Source: CAVOEB01 sp965249645 (lineage in GTDB: Bacteria; Pseudomonadota; Alphaproteobacteria; UBA828; JAPUJA01). Taken from it: a stretch of 64,000 nucleotides of DNA. The stretch spans positions 186,001 to 250,000 of the forward strand of contig CBDFML010000008.1 of NCBI GenBank assembly GCA_965249645.1, in the 5' to 3' direction. Of the stretch, positions 49,233 to 59,934 are shown piece by piece. The notes below the pieces were generated by a model. It ran no database searches and was not told where the DNA came from. It saw nothing but the letters and a program-made list of their open reading frames with translations. The translations under genes were made by a program, and so were the position numbers. Positions within the stretch are counted from its first letter, which is position 1, and every line of letters starts with the position of its first letter.

Positions 49233-51074
49233 ATGGCGTTTCCGCCCGAATTTCTCGACGAGATCCGTGCCCGCGTCGCGCTCGCCGACGTGATCGGCCG
49301 GCGCGTCAAGCTGGTGCGCCGCGGCCGCGAGCTGCTCGGACTGTGCCCCTTCCACAATGAAAAGACGCCCTCCTTCTCGGTGGTCGAGGACAAGGGCTTT
49401 TATCACTGCTTCGGCTGCGGCGCCCATGGCGACGTGATCGGCTTCGTCATGCGTCATGAAAACCTGCCGTTTCCCGAAGCGGTCGAGCGGCTCGCCGGCG
49501 AGGCGGGAATTGCAGTGCCCGAGCTCAGCCCCGAGGAGCGCGTGCGCGAACGTGAGCGCCACTCGATCTATTCGGTGGTTGAGTCGGCCTGCGCCTGGTT
49601 CGAGGCTCAGCTTACGACGCCGGCCGGCGCGCGGGCGCGCAGCTATCTCGAGGGGCGCGGCGTTTCTGCGGCGATGGTCGAGACCTTCCACCTCGGCTTC
49701 GCGCCGGACCAGCGCGGCGCGCTCAAGACGGCGCTGGCCGGGCAGGACATTTCCGAGGCGATGATGATTGCGGCCGGGCTGCTGATCCAGCCGGAGGATT
49801 CCCGACGCGAATCCTACGACCGGTTTCGCGGCCGCCTGATCTTTCCCATCACCGACCGGCGCGGGCGTGTCATCGCATTCGGCGGACGGATATTGGGAGA
49901 AGGCGAGCCGAAATACCTCAACTCGCCCGAAACCGCGGTCTTTCACAAGGGCACCCATCTCTACGGCTATGCCCTGGCCGCCGACCGGGCGCGCCGCAAG
50001 CGCTCGGTGGTCGCGGTCGAAGGCTACATGGACGTGATCGCACTCCACCAGGCCGGCATCACCAACGCGGTCGCCCCCCTCGGGACAGCAATCACCGAGG
50101 CCCAGATCGAGGCGCTCTGGCGCCTTGCGCCCGAGCCCGTGCTCTGCTTCGACGGCGATGCAGCGGGCCGCCGCGCCGCGTTCCGCGCCGGCGAACGGGT
50201 GCTGGCCCGGCTGCGCGCCGGCCATTCGCTGCGCTTCGCGTGGTTGCCTGCGGGCGAGGATCCCGACAGCCTGCTCAGCAACGGCGGCCCGGAACGCCTG
50301 CGCGAGGTGCTGGGCCGGGCCGGATCGTTGGCCGACCTGCTGTGGGAGCTGGTGATGGGTAAGGACGCGCTGGCGACGCCCGAGCGCCAGGCCGGAGTGC
50401 GCCAGCGGTTGCGCGAGCTGGTCTCGCAGATCCCCGACGCGGACCTGCGCTTTTATTTCGAGCGCCACTTCCAGGACCGCATCTGGAAGGCGCTGCGCGT
50501 CGACCGGGAGAAGGGTCAGGGCGGAAAAGCGTCCGGAGCCGCGCAAAGCCGGCGAAGCCGCGATGAAGCGCCGTCTAAGGACCTCGCGGGCAGCGAGTTG
50601 TCGAGCACGGCGGAGTCGCGCGAGCGCCGCCTGCTGCAGATACTTCTGTTTCATCCCGAGCTTGTCGCCGAATTTGCCGAAGAGGTCGCCCAGCTCGATC
50701 TGGCGAGCCGGCGTCACGGCGCCTTGCGCGACGCAATCCTCGGCGTTATCGGACCCGACGGAGACGCACCGGCCGATCTTGCAGAGAGACTCGGCGACGA
50801 CGAGCAGGTATCCAGGACGGTGCTCGATTTAACCGGGCAGGCGGCAAGGGCAAAAAACTGGCAGGGCGGAGGGGAGCTCGGCAAGATCGAAGCGGTTCGT
50901 CTGGAATTCCGCCAAATACTGGACCGCCAGCAGTTGGGCGATTTGGAACGTTTCAAACGCGAGGCAGAGGCAAGCTTTGCCGCCGATCCGAGCGAGCGGA
51001 ATATGGAAAAACTTAACAGTGCGATCCGTATGCTGCACGATGCGCCCGGCCGCGAAGAAGAGATACAGGATTGA
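49233..51074 (+). CDS. dnaG: DNA primase
   Basis: 613-residue primase that makes RNA primers at the replication fork. It starts MAFPPEFLDEIRARVALADV, the usual beginning. The zinc-binding domain is LCPFHNEKTPSFSVVEDKGF and YHCFGCGAHGDVIGFVM. The catalytic core has RLIFPITDRRGRVIAFGGRI, the TOPRIM motif VVAVEGYMDVIALHQAGI and the acidic pair CFDGDAAGRRA. The C-terminal region from about residue 430 is the DnaB-helicase-interaction part. The macromolecular-synthesis order yqeY-dnaG-rpoD is intact. Confidence 0.97.
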   Translation: MAFPPEFLDEIRARVALADVIGRRVKLVRRGRELLGLCPFHNEKTPSFSVVEDKGFYHCFGCGAHGDVIGFVMRHENLPFPEAVERLAGEAGIAVPELSPEERVRERERHSIYSVVESACAWFEAQLTTPAGARARSYLEGRGVSAAMVETFHLGFAPDQRGALKTALAGQDISEAMMIAAGLLIQPEDSRRESYDRFRGRLIFPITDRRGRVIAFGGRILGEGEPKYLNSPETAVFHKGTHLYGYALAADRARRKRSVVAVEGYMDVIALHQAGITNAVAPLGTAITEAQIEALWRLAPEPVLCFDGDAAGRRAAFRAGERVLARLRAGHSLRFAWLPAGEDPDSLLSNGGPERLREVLGRAGSLADLLWELVMGKDALATPERQAGVRQRLRELVSQIPDADLRFYFERHFQDRIWKALRVDREKGQGGKASGAAQSRRSRDEAPSKDLAGSELSSTAESRERRLLQILLFHPELVAEFAEEVAQLDLASRRHGALRDAILGVIGPDGDAPADLAERLGDDEQVSRTVLDLTGQAARAKNWQGGGELGKIEAVRLEFRQILDRQQLGDLERFKREAEASFAADPSERNMEKLNSAIRMLHDAPGREEEIQD

Positions 51075-51342
51075 TCCGATTGCATGAATTCATCGAATCC
51101 CGTAAAAGTGCCGGGCAATCGCGGGTCAAGGGCGGAGGAACCAGACGCCAGCGAACAACTTGATTTTGACGAGGCGAATCGCCACGTTAGCGAAAGTCGA
51201 TTCGATTTAAGGTCAAGGCACGGGCGACGAAGGGGGTCTGTCGTTCCCGGCTGATCGAATTGGTCCCTGGCGCGCCGCCGCGCTGATCCGGTGCACGACA
51301 ATCCCGTTTGAATCGGCCATGGGCCGGAAATGGTGATTATTT

Positions 51343-53391
<2,049 letters not shown>

Positions 53392-53400
53392 GCGATCGGT

Positions 53401-55494
53401 TCAGCCCCCGATCAGGGCGAGCCAGTCGTCTTCCGAAAGCACGGTGAGGCCGAGCTCCTTGGCTTTCTTGAGCTTGGAGCCCGCCTCCGCGCCGGCCACC
53501 ACGTAATCCGACTTCGACGAAACCGAGCCCGCGACCTTGGCGCCCAAGGCCAGGGCGCGGGCTTTCGCTTCATCGCGGGTCATGCGCTCGAGGCTGCCCG
53601 TGAACAGGACGGTTTTGCCGTTGAGGGGCGAATCGCTCGCGGGCGCCACGAAATCCCCGATGGTGAGCTGGGCGGCGAGGTCATCGACTGCTGTGCGGTT
53701 TAGCGGCTCGGCAAAGAATTCGACCAGCATGTCCGCGACCTTGGGGCCGATGCCGTCGATATCGACCAGCGCGGCATAGGCCTCGCCGTCGCGGTCCATC
53801 GCCTTCCGCATGGCGGCGTCGAACCCGTCGTGGGAGCCGTACTCCTTGGCGAGCAGGCGCGCTGTGGTCTCGCCCACCATGCGAATGCCCAGCGCGTTGA
53901 TGAAGCGCGCGAGCCCGATGCGCCGGCGGATGCGAATGGCGTCGAACAGGTTCTGCGCCGAAATCTCGCCCCAGCCCTCGCGCTCGGCCAACGGCGAATC
54001 GCGGCCCGAATCGCGCTCTTCGAGGCGGAAGATGTCGGCGGGCGTCTTGATCCAGTCCCAATCCCAGAAGGCCGCGACCTGTTTTTCGCCCAGACCCTCG
54101 ATGTCGAAGGCGGCCCGCGAAACAAAATGGCGCAGCCGTTCGACCGCCTGGGCGGGGCAGATCAGGCCGCCGGTGCATCGCCAGGCGACCTCGCCCTCCT
54201 CGCGTGCCGCGTGGCTGCCACATTCGGGGCAGATGGACGGGAACTCGAACGCCTGGGCCCCTGCGGGGCGCTTCGACGTATCCGCAGCGACGATCTGGGG
54301 GATCACGTCACCCGCGCGCTGAACGATCACGGTGTCGCCCTCGCGCACGTCCTTGCGCGCAATTTCGTCTTCGTTGTGGAGCGTCGCGCGCGACACCGTA
54401 ACACCCGCGACGGCGACGGGCTCGAGCTCGGCGACGGGGGTCAGTGCGCCGGTCCGCCCGACCTGGATGACGATGCGCTTGAGCACCGTACGCGCCTGCT
54501 CGGGCGGGAACTTGTAGGCGATCGCCCAGCGCGGCGCGCGGCTGACCTGGCCGAGACGGGTCTGCCAGTCGAGCCGGTCGACCTTGAAGACGACGCCGTC
54601 GATGTCGTAGTCGAGAGAATCGCGGCGCTCGAGAAGTCGGGCGTGCAGATCGAGGGCGGCATCGAGGTCCGAGCAGGGTTCGGCCAACGGATTTACCGGC
54701 ATGCCCCAGGCTTCCAGCTGCCCGAGAAAATCGCGGTAGAGCCCAACCGGCTCGTCGCTGATCTCGCCCCAGCCGTAGGCGAAAAAATGCAACGGTCGTG
54801 CTGCAGTCACGGACGCGTCGAGCTGGCGCAGGCTGCCTGCGGCGGCGTTGCGCGGATTGGCGAACAACGCTTCGCCGGCTTCCTCGCGGCGTTCGTTGAG
54901 CGTCACGAATTCGCTGCGCGACATATAAACCTCGCCGCGCACCTCGATAACCGCGGGCGCCGGGCCGGCAAGACGCGCGGGAATATCGCCGACGGTGCGC
55001 AGGTTGGCCGTAATGTCCTCGCCCACGACGCCGTCGCCGCGGGTTGCGCCCCGAACGAGGGCGCCGTTCTCGAAACGCAGGCTGGCGGAGAGCCCGTCGA
55101 TCTTGGACTCGCCCACGAGCTCCAGCGGTTCGTCGGGATCGAGCTTGAGGAAGCGGCGGACACGGCCGATAAATCCCTCCAGATCGGTGCCGTCGAAGGC
55201 GTTGCCCAGCGAGAGCATAGGCCGGGTATGAGTAATCTTGGCGAACCCCTCGTCTGGCGGCGCGCCGACCCGGTGCGAGGGGCTGTCCGGGCGCACGAGA
55301 TCGGGAAAACGGGTCTCGATGGCCTCGTTTCGCAGGCGCAGCGCGTCGTAGTCCGCGTCGGAGAGGGCGGGTGCGCTGTCCAGATAGTAGAGCCGGTCGT
55401 GCCGCGCGATTTCGCGTGCGAGGCGGGTCAGCTCTTTCTTCGCTTGCGCCGGCGTGAGCGCGTCGATCGGCATGTCGTCGGCGGGCGCGGTCAC
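53401..55494 (-). CDS. ligA: NAD-dependent DNA ligase
   Basis: 697-residue ligase sealing nicks in replication and repair. The adenylation motif LELVGESKIDGLSASLRFEN contains the KxDG lysine. The other motifs YKFPPEQARTVLKRIVIQVG and GRTGALTPVAELEPV are present. A four-cysteine zinc finger lies in ICPECGSHAAREEGEVAWRC and GLICPAQ, followed by HhH repeats and a C-terminal BRCT domain (LNGKTVLFTGSLERMTRDEA). GTG at 55494 overlaps the recN stop. The gene converges on rpoD with a 9-base gap. Confidence 0.96.
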   Translation of the reverse strand: MTAPADDMPIDALTPAQAKKELTRLAREIARHDRLYYLDSAPALSDADYDALRLRNEAIETRFPDLVRPDSPSHRVGAPPDEGFAKITHTRPMLSLGNAFDGTDLEGFIGRVRRFLKLDPDEPLELVGESKIDGLSASLRFENGALVRGATRGDGVVGEDITANLRTVGDIPARLAGPAPAVIEVRGEVYMSRSEFVTLNERREEAGEALFANPRNAAAGSLRQLDASVTAARPLHFFAYGWGEISDEPVGLYRDFLGQLEAWGMPVNPLAEPCSDLDAALDLHARLLERRDSLDYDIDGVVFKVDRLDWQTRLGQVSRAPRWAIAYKFPPEQARTVLKRIVIQVGRTGALTPVAELEPVAVAGVTVSRATLHNEDEIARKDVREGDTVIVQRAGDVIPQIVAADTSKRPAGAQAFEFPSICPECGSHAAREEGEVAWRCTGGLICPAQAVERLRHFVSRAAFDIEGLGEKQVAAFWDWDWIKTPADIFRLEERDSGRDSPLAEREGWGEISAQNLFDAIRIRRRIGLARFINALGIRMVGETTARLLAKEYGSHDGFDAAMRKAMDRDGEAYAALVDIDGIGPKVADMLVEFFAEPLNRTAVDDLAAQLTIGDFVAPASDSPLNGKTVLFTGSLERMTRDEAKARALALGAKVAGSVSSKSDYVVAGAEAGSKLKKAKELGLTVLSEDDWLALIGG

Positions 55495-57161
55495 AGGGCC
55501 GGTCCGTCGATCAGGCGATCCGCGGCAGCGCGGGCCTCGTCGGTCACGGTGGTGCCGGCCAGCATGCGCGCAATTTCCTCGCGCCGGGTCACCGCGCTCA
55601 ACGAATCCAGCACGGTGATAACGCCGTCGTCCCGGGTCTGCTTGACGACCCGGACGTGTGTATCGCCGCGCGCTGCAACCTGCGGCGAATGGGTCACCAC
55701 CAGAACCTGGACGCTGCCCGCGAGACGGGCAAGCCGGGCGCCGACGGCTTCGGCGGTGGCGCCGCCCACGCCCTGGTCGACCTCATCGAAGATCAGGGTG
55801 GGCACGGGATCGGCACCCGCCAGCACCACCTTGAGCGCGAGCAGCAGGCGCGAGAGTTCGCCGCCCGATATCACGCGCTGGAGCGGGCTCAGCGCGGTGC
55901 CCGGATTCATCGCGACCTCGAAGACGACCTTTTCCAACCCGTGGCGATTCGGGGTCTCGTCGCCCAGCGGAACCAGCCGCGCTGCAAACCGGGCAGCGGC
56001 GAGCTTGAGGGGCGGCAACTCCGCCATGATCGCTGCATCGAGAGATTTTGTTGCGGTCCGGCGCCGAAGACTCAGGGCATGCGCCGTTTCGTCGTAGTGC
56101 CGGCGTGCGCCGTCGAGCGCCTTGCGGGCGGCTTCCAGTTCGTCGTCGCGGTGCTCGATGATGGCAAGCCGGGCGGCCAGCTCGTCGCACAGGCCCGTGA
56201 GCGCATCGGGGTCGACATTGTGCTTGCGGGCGGCAGCACGCAGTTTGACCAGCCGGTCCTCGACGGCTTCGAGCCGGGCCGGGTCGAGATCGAGGCTGCG
56301 GGCCGCTTCGGCGAGCCGGGATGCGGCCTCGGCGGCCTCTATGGCCGCTCGCTCGAGCGCGGCGGCGGTTTCGTCCAGCGTGCCCCCGGCCAGTTCGCGA
56401 ACGTCGTCGACGGCCCGGCGCGCGGTACCGAGGCGGGCTTCCATGCCGTCACCTTCGCTTAACGCCGTCTCTGCCCGCTCAAGCGCATCGCGGAGCTTCT
56501 CGCCGTGCATCAGGCGTTGGCGGTCGGCGGCCAGCGCGTCGGCTTCGCCCGGCGTCGGGTCGAGTCGTTCAAGCTCGTCAAGGGCATGGCGGAGAAAGGC
56601 CTCGTCCTCGCGTGCACGGGCCAGGGTCTCGAGCGCGGCGCGGTGCGCCTCGTCGGACTCGCTCCAGGCGGTGTGGGCCATTGCAAGCGCGTCGAGCTCG
56701 ACTCCATGGTCGCCGAAGGCGTCGAGCATGGCGCGGTGGGTGGCGCCATCGAGCAGCCCCATTTGATCGCGTTGACCCTGGATTTCGACCAGCCGGGCGC
56801 CGGTCTCGCGCAGCAGGCCGACGCTGACCGGCTGGTCGTCGATAAACGCCCGGCTGCGTCCGTCGGCGGCCAGGGTTCGGCGGAAGACGAGCGGTTCTCC
56901 CGTCTCGATGCCGTGTTCGGAAAGCGTCGCACGCAAGGGATGATCCGTCGCCAGATCGAACTCGGCGGCAACCGAGCCATGCTTAATGCCCTCGCGCAAC
57001 AGCCCCTGCTCGGCCCGGGCGCCCAGCGCCAGGCCCAGAGCGTCGAGCAAGATGGACTTGCCGGCGCCAGTCTCGCCGGTCAGCACGCACAGACCCGGTG
57101 CGAGATCGAGATCGAGACGATCGATCAGGACGATGTTGCGGATGGACAGGCGTCGGAGCAT
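55491..57161 (-). CDS. recN: DNA repair protein RecN
   Basis: 556-residue SMC-like ATPase acting in double-strand break repair. The N-terminal Walker A is GLCVLTGETGAGKSILLDAL. Long coiled-coil arms rich in Ala, Glu and Arg occupy about residues 150-370. The C-terminal part has the signature VISGGELSRLLLALKVVLAG and Walker B LIFDEVDQGVGGATAEAVGA. It lies 12 bases downstream of bamD and overlaps ligA, forming the conserved bamD-recN-ligA run. Confidence 0.95.
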   Translation of the reverse strand: MLRRLSIRNIVLIDRLDLDLAPGLCVLTGETGAGKSILLDALGLALGARAEQGLLREGIKHGSVAAEFDLATDHPLRATLSEHGIETGEPLVFRRTLAADGRSRAFIDDQPVSVGLLRETGARLVEIQGQRDQMGLLDGATHRAMLDAFGDHGVELDALAMAHTAWSESDEAHRAALETLARAREDEAFLRHALDELERLDPTPGEADALAADRQRLMHGEKLRDALERAETALSEGDGMEARLGTARRAVDDVRELAGGTLDETAAALERAAIEAAEAASRLAEAARSLDLDPARLEAVEDRLVKLRAAARKHNVDPDALTGLCDELAARLAIIEHRDDELEAARKALDGARRHYDETAHALSLRRRTATKSLDAAIMAELPPLKLAAARFAARLVPLGDETPNRHGLEKVVFEVAMNPGTALSPLQRVISGGELSRLLLALKVVLAGADPVPTLIFDEVDQGVGGATAEAVGARLARLAGSVQVLVVTHSPQVAARGDTHVRVVKQTRDDGVITVLDSLSAVTRREEIARMLAGTTVTDEARAAADRLIDGPAL

Positions 57162-57173
57162 GGGTCCGCGTCG

Positions 57174-57995
57174 TCAGAACAGCCCGCTCAGGAACCCATC
57201 GTCGTCCGTCTCGTCGATCGGGACCTCCTTGCCGGTCAGCAGGCGGTAGCTGTCACGGTACCAGGCGCTTGACGGAAAATTGTAACCGAGGATCGCAGCC
57301 GCCCGCTGTGCCTCTTGGGGCAGGCCGAGGGCGAGATAGGCTTCGACCAGCCGGTGCAACGCCTCGGGCGTATGGGTGGTGGTCTGGTAGTCATCCACGA
57401 CTACGCGGAAGCGGTTGATCGCGGCGATGTAGTAACCGCGCACGAGATAATAGCGGCCGATTTCGATTTCCTTGCCGGCCAAATGATCGTAGGCGAATAC
57501 GATTTTTTGGCGGGCGTCCTCGGCATAATCGGAGTCCGGAAAGCGGCGGACCAGATCCTCGAAGGCGTCAAGTGCGCTCCGGGTCATCTGCTGGTCGCGG
57601 CCGATGTCGGAAATCTGTTCGTAATAGCCGATCCCGACCAGATAATAGGCGTAGGCAACGTCGGCATGGCCCGGATGCAGCTGGATGAAACGCCGGGCGG
57701 CGATAGTCGCCTCGTCGTACTGGTCGTTGCGATAATAAGCGTAGGCCGACATCAGTTGAGCGCGGGTTGCCCAGACGGAATAAGGATGCTGGCGCTCGAC
57801 CTCGTCGAACATTGCGGCCGCCTCGTCGTACAGGCGGGCGTAAAGGTTATCCATGGCCTCGTTGTAAAGACTTTCGACCGTGCCCTCGCGGTAGTCGGTC
57901 TTGGTGTCGTCGGCGCAGGCCCCGAGCAGGGCGACGAGAGCCAGGGCGATGCCCGCATGGGCGAGCCAGGAGAAAAAGCGAGGTCGATCCGTCAT
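57174..57995 (-). CDS. bamD: Outer-membrane assembly lipoprotein BamD (ComL)
   Basis: 273-residue lipoprotein component of the BAM complex, which inserts beta-barrel proteins into the outer membrane. A signal peptide (WLAHAGIALALVALLGAC) has lipobox LGAC. The mature part consists of TPR repeats: GTVESLYNEAMDNLYARLYD, EAAAMFDEVERQHPYSVWAT, RAQLMSAYAYYRNDQYDEAT, YAYYLVGIGYYEQISDIGRD. Length and the RDQQMTRSALDAFEDLVRRFP segment match the family. It is first in the bamD-recN-ligA operon. Confidence 0.95.
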   Translation of the reverse strand: MTDRPRFFSWLAHAGIALALVALLGACADDTKTDYREGTVESLYNEAMDNLYARLYDEAAAMFDEVERQHPYSVWATRAQLMSAYAYYRNDQYDEATIAARRFIQLHPGHADVAYAYYLVGIGYYEQISDIGRDQQMTRSALDAFEDLVRRFPDSDYAEDARQKIVFAYDHLAGKEIEIGRYYLVRGYYIAAINRFRVVVDDYQTTTHTPEALHRLVEAYLALGLPQEAQRAAAILGYNFPSSAWYRDSYRLLTGKEVPIDETDDDGFLSGLF

Positions 57996-58227
57996 GATGT
58001 CCGTTCGAACTTACCGGCACGGCGCCCGGGGTCGGGGTCGGGCGGCCCTGTCGCCGCGGTGCAACCCAAATCCGCAGCCCGCGACGACAGGCCGGAGTAT
58101 ATCATGGGGCCGGAGCGCGCACAGGGCCAACTGAGGACGAACCGGGGCTTGTCAGGACGCCATGAATCGGTCAAAAGGAAGTGCACGTTTCCGTGCACAC
58201 AAAAGTTGTTCGCCGGGGGGGAGCAAG

Positions 58228-58623
58228 GTGGGGACTGTCGCAAAGTGGGTCGATCGTCACGTGGGAGAGCGTATCCGCCTGCGCCGGGCCCTGGTCGGCA
58301 TGACCCAGGAGGACCTCGCCCGGGCGCTGGGGATTTCCTATCAGCAGTTACAGAAATACGAGACGGCAGGCAACCGGGTGAGTGCCGGGCGACTCTACGA
58401 AATCGCGCAGGTGCTTAGCGTCGAGATGTCGTATTTTTTCGAGGATCTCGAGGGCGAGCCCAGCGACTCGCGGCAGGTTTCGCAGGTCCATGGCGGGACC
58501 CAACGCTCGACCATCGACATCGTCCAGAATTTTTCGAAAATCCAGAACCCGGCGTTGAAGGCCTCGATCAGCGGGCTGGTGAAGAGCGTCGCCCGTTGGC
58601 GCAGTAGCCGGGTGGTCTCCTGA
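58228..58623 (+). CDS. XRE-family helix-turn-helix regulator
   Basis: 131-residue DNA-binding protein. The HTH domain occupies about residues 10-70: VGERIRLRRALVGMTQEDLA, RALGISYQQLQKYETAGNRV, SAGRLYEIAQVLSVEMSYFF. The C-terminal half (TIDIVQNFSKIQNPALKASI, SGLVKSVAR) is typical of the single-HTH regulators found in many alphaproteobacteria. GTG at 58228 with GGAG just upstream gives the conserved start; an in-frame ATG at 58162 would add a 22-residue extension of no family resemblance. It is divergent from bamD and convergent with lpxC, and no target is evident. Confidence 0.8.
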   Translation: MGTVAKWVDRHVGERIRLRRALVGMTQEDLARALGISYQQLQKYETAGNRVSAGRLYEIAQVLSVEMSYFFEDLEGEPSDSRQVSQVHGGTQRSTIDIVQNFSKIQNPALKASISGLVKSVARWRSSRVVS

Positions 58624-58730
58624 AGCGGGCTTCGCCCGGTAATAGCCCAATAGAGCGGGCCAGCAATCAATCGCGCTGTGATTTACAACTCCGCTCAGGC
58701 GGTGCGACGGTTGTTATGGGTAAAGCCGGG

Positions 58731-58762
58731 TAAAAAAAACGCGGCCCCGGGGGCTGCGTTTC
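58731..58762 (-). terminator. Rho-independent terminator after lpxC
   Basis: On the minus strand, AACGCAGCCCCCGG folds with GGGGCCGCGTT and is followed by a run of eight T. It begins 36 bases downstream of the lpxC stop and is a textbook intrinsic terminator. Confidence 0.88.
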
Positions 58763-58797
58763 TAATGGACGGTTAGGGAGGTTTAGGAGCGGCCGCT

Positions 58798-59712
58798 TCA
58801 GGCGGTGGCCGCGATAGGCGCCTCGAGTATCACCGATTGGTCGTCGGTGGATGGCGCCAGGCACCAAGCCGACGCATCTTCGAACAGGGCGTCGAGCAGG
58901 CGGTGGTTCATCTCGTGTCCCGAGCAGACGCCGTGGAAATGGCCCTGGATCGGGCCGCCGGCGAGGTACAGATCGCCTACGGCGTCAAGAATTTTATGGC
59001 GCACGAACTCGTCGTCATGGCGCAGGCCGCCTTCGTTGAGGATACCCTGTTTGCCGACCACGATGGCGTTGTCGAGCGAGCCACCCTGAGCCAGGCCCAG
59101 GGAACGAAGATAGTCGACTTCCTGCTCGAGGCAGAAGGTGCGGGCACGCGAGAGATCGGTCTTGAAGCTATCGCCCTCGAACCGGAAGAAGTACTCTTGG
59201 CGGGCGATCACCGGATTGTCGTAATCGAGTTCGAAGCTGGCGGAAAATTCCGCGGCGGGGCACAGCGACGCGCTGCGCTCGCCGTCGTCGACACGCACGT
59301 CCTTGAGAACCCGAATGGCTTGGCGGGGAGCATCCTGGGCGACCGTACCGGCACACTCGATCAAGAAGATGAACGGCGCGGCACTGCCGTCCATGATGGG
59401 CACCTCGGGGCCGTCGATCTCGATCAGCACATTGTCGACCCGACAGCCCGCGAACGCCGCCATCAGATGCTCGACCGTGCCGATGCAGACATCCTCGCCC
59501 CGCCCGATGGTGGTGGAGAACCGACTATCGACGACGTTGTCGACCCGGGCCGCGACGCTGGCCATGGTCGGGTCAAGATCGGTACGCCGGAAGAGAACAC
59601 CGCTGTCCGGCGGAGCCGGGCACAGGGTCATCGAGACGCTGCTGTTGCTGTGGAGGCCGATACCGGTACAGTTGATCCGGCTCTTCAAGGTTTGTTGCCG
59701 CGTTGTGCTCAC
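58798..59712 (-). CDS. lpxC: UDP-3-O-acyl-N-acetylglucosamine deacetylase
   Basis: 304-residue zinc amidase catalysing the committed step of lipid A synthesis. GTG at 59712 gives the usual start (V/M)STTRQQTLKSRINCTGIG. The zinc histidine is in GTVEHLMAAFAGCRVDNVLI, with EIDGPEVPIMDGSAAPFIF. Later come SLGLAQGGSLDNAIVVGKQG, NEGGLRHDDEFVRHKILDAV, GDLYLAGGPIQGHFHGVCSG and the catalytic H in H-x-x-N. It is last in the cell-division operon order ftsQ-ftsA-ftsZ-lpxC, with a strong terminator behind it. Confidence 0.96.
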   Translation of the reverse strand: MSTTRQQTLKSRINCTGIGLHSNSSVSMTLCPAPPDSGVLFRRTDLDPTMASVAARVDNVVDSRFSTTIGRGEDVCIGTVEHLMAAFAGCRVDNVLIEIDGPEVPIMDGSAAPFIFLIECAGTVAQDAPRQAIRVLKDVRVDDGERSASLCPAAEFSASFELDYDNPVIARQEYFFRFEGDSFKTDLSRARTFCLEQEVDYLRSLGLAQGGSLDNAIVVGKQGILNEGGLRHDDEFVRHKILDAVGDLYLAGGPIQGHFHGVCSGHEMNHRLLDALFEDASAWCLAPSTDDQSVILEAPIAATA

Positions 59713-59880
59713 GTTACCGCCTGTTCCGCTTGTTTCAGCGTTTGTATTCGCGTTGCACCCGACCGGGATTTGCCCATTCTGTGGATCGCGCCAACGACCG
59801 TCACGAGACGGAGGCGCTTCCGGATTCTTGTTTACCAAGACTGCCGGAAGCACTCAAATCACTAATTGTTACAAAATGTT

Positions 59881-59917
59881 ACAGGATTCCCCGGGGTCTC
59901 GATCCCGGGGGATCCTG
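59881..59917 (-). promoter_or_regulatory. Strong hairpin between ftsZ and lpxC
   Basis: ACAGGAT plus CCCCGGG pairs with CCCGGGG plus ATCCTGT around an 8-base loop, a stem of about 15 pairs with one T-G. It lies 18 bases after the ftsZ stop and about 170 bases before lpxC. No T-tract follows on the transcribed strand (AACATTTTG instead), so it may be a partial terminator, an mRNA-stabilising structure or a processing site. Confidence 0.55.
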
Positions 59918-59934
59918 TTTGCGACCCGCGCTCC

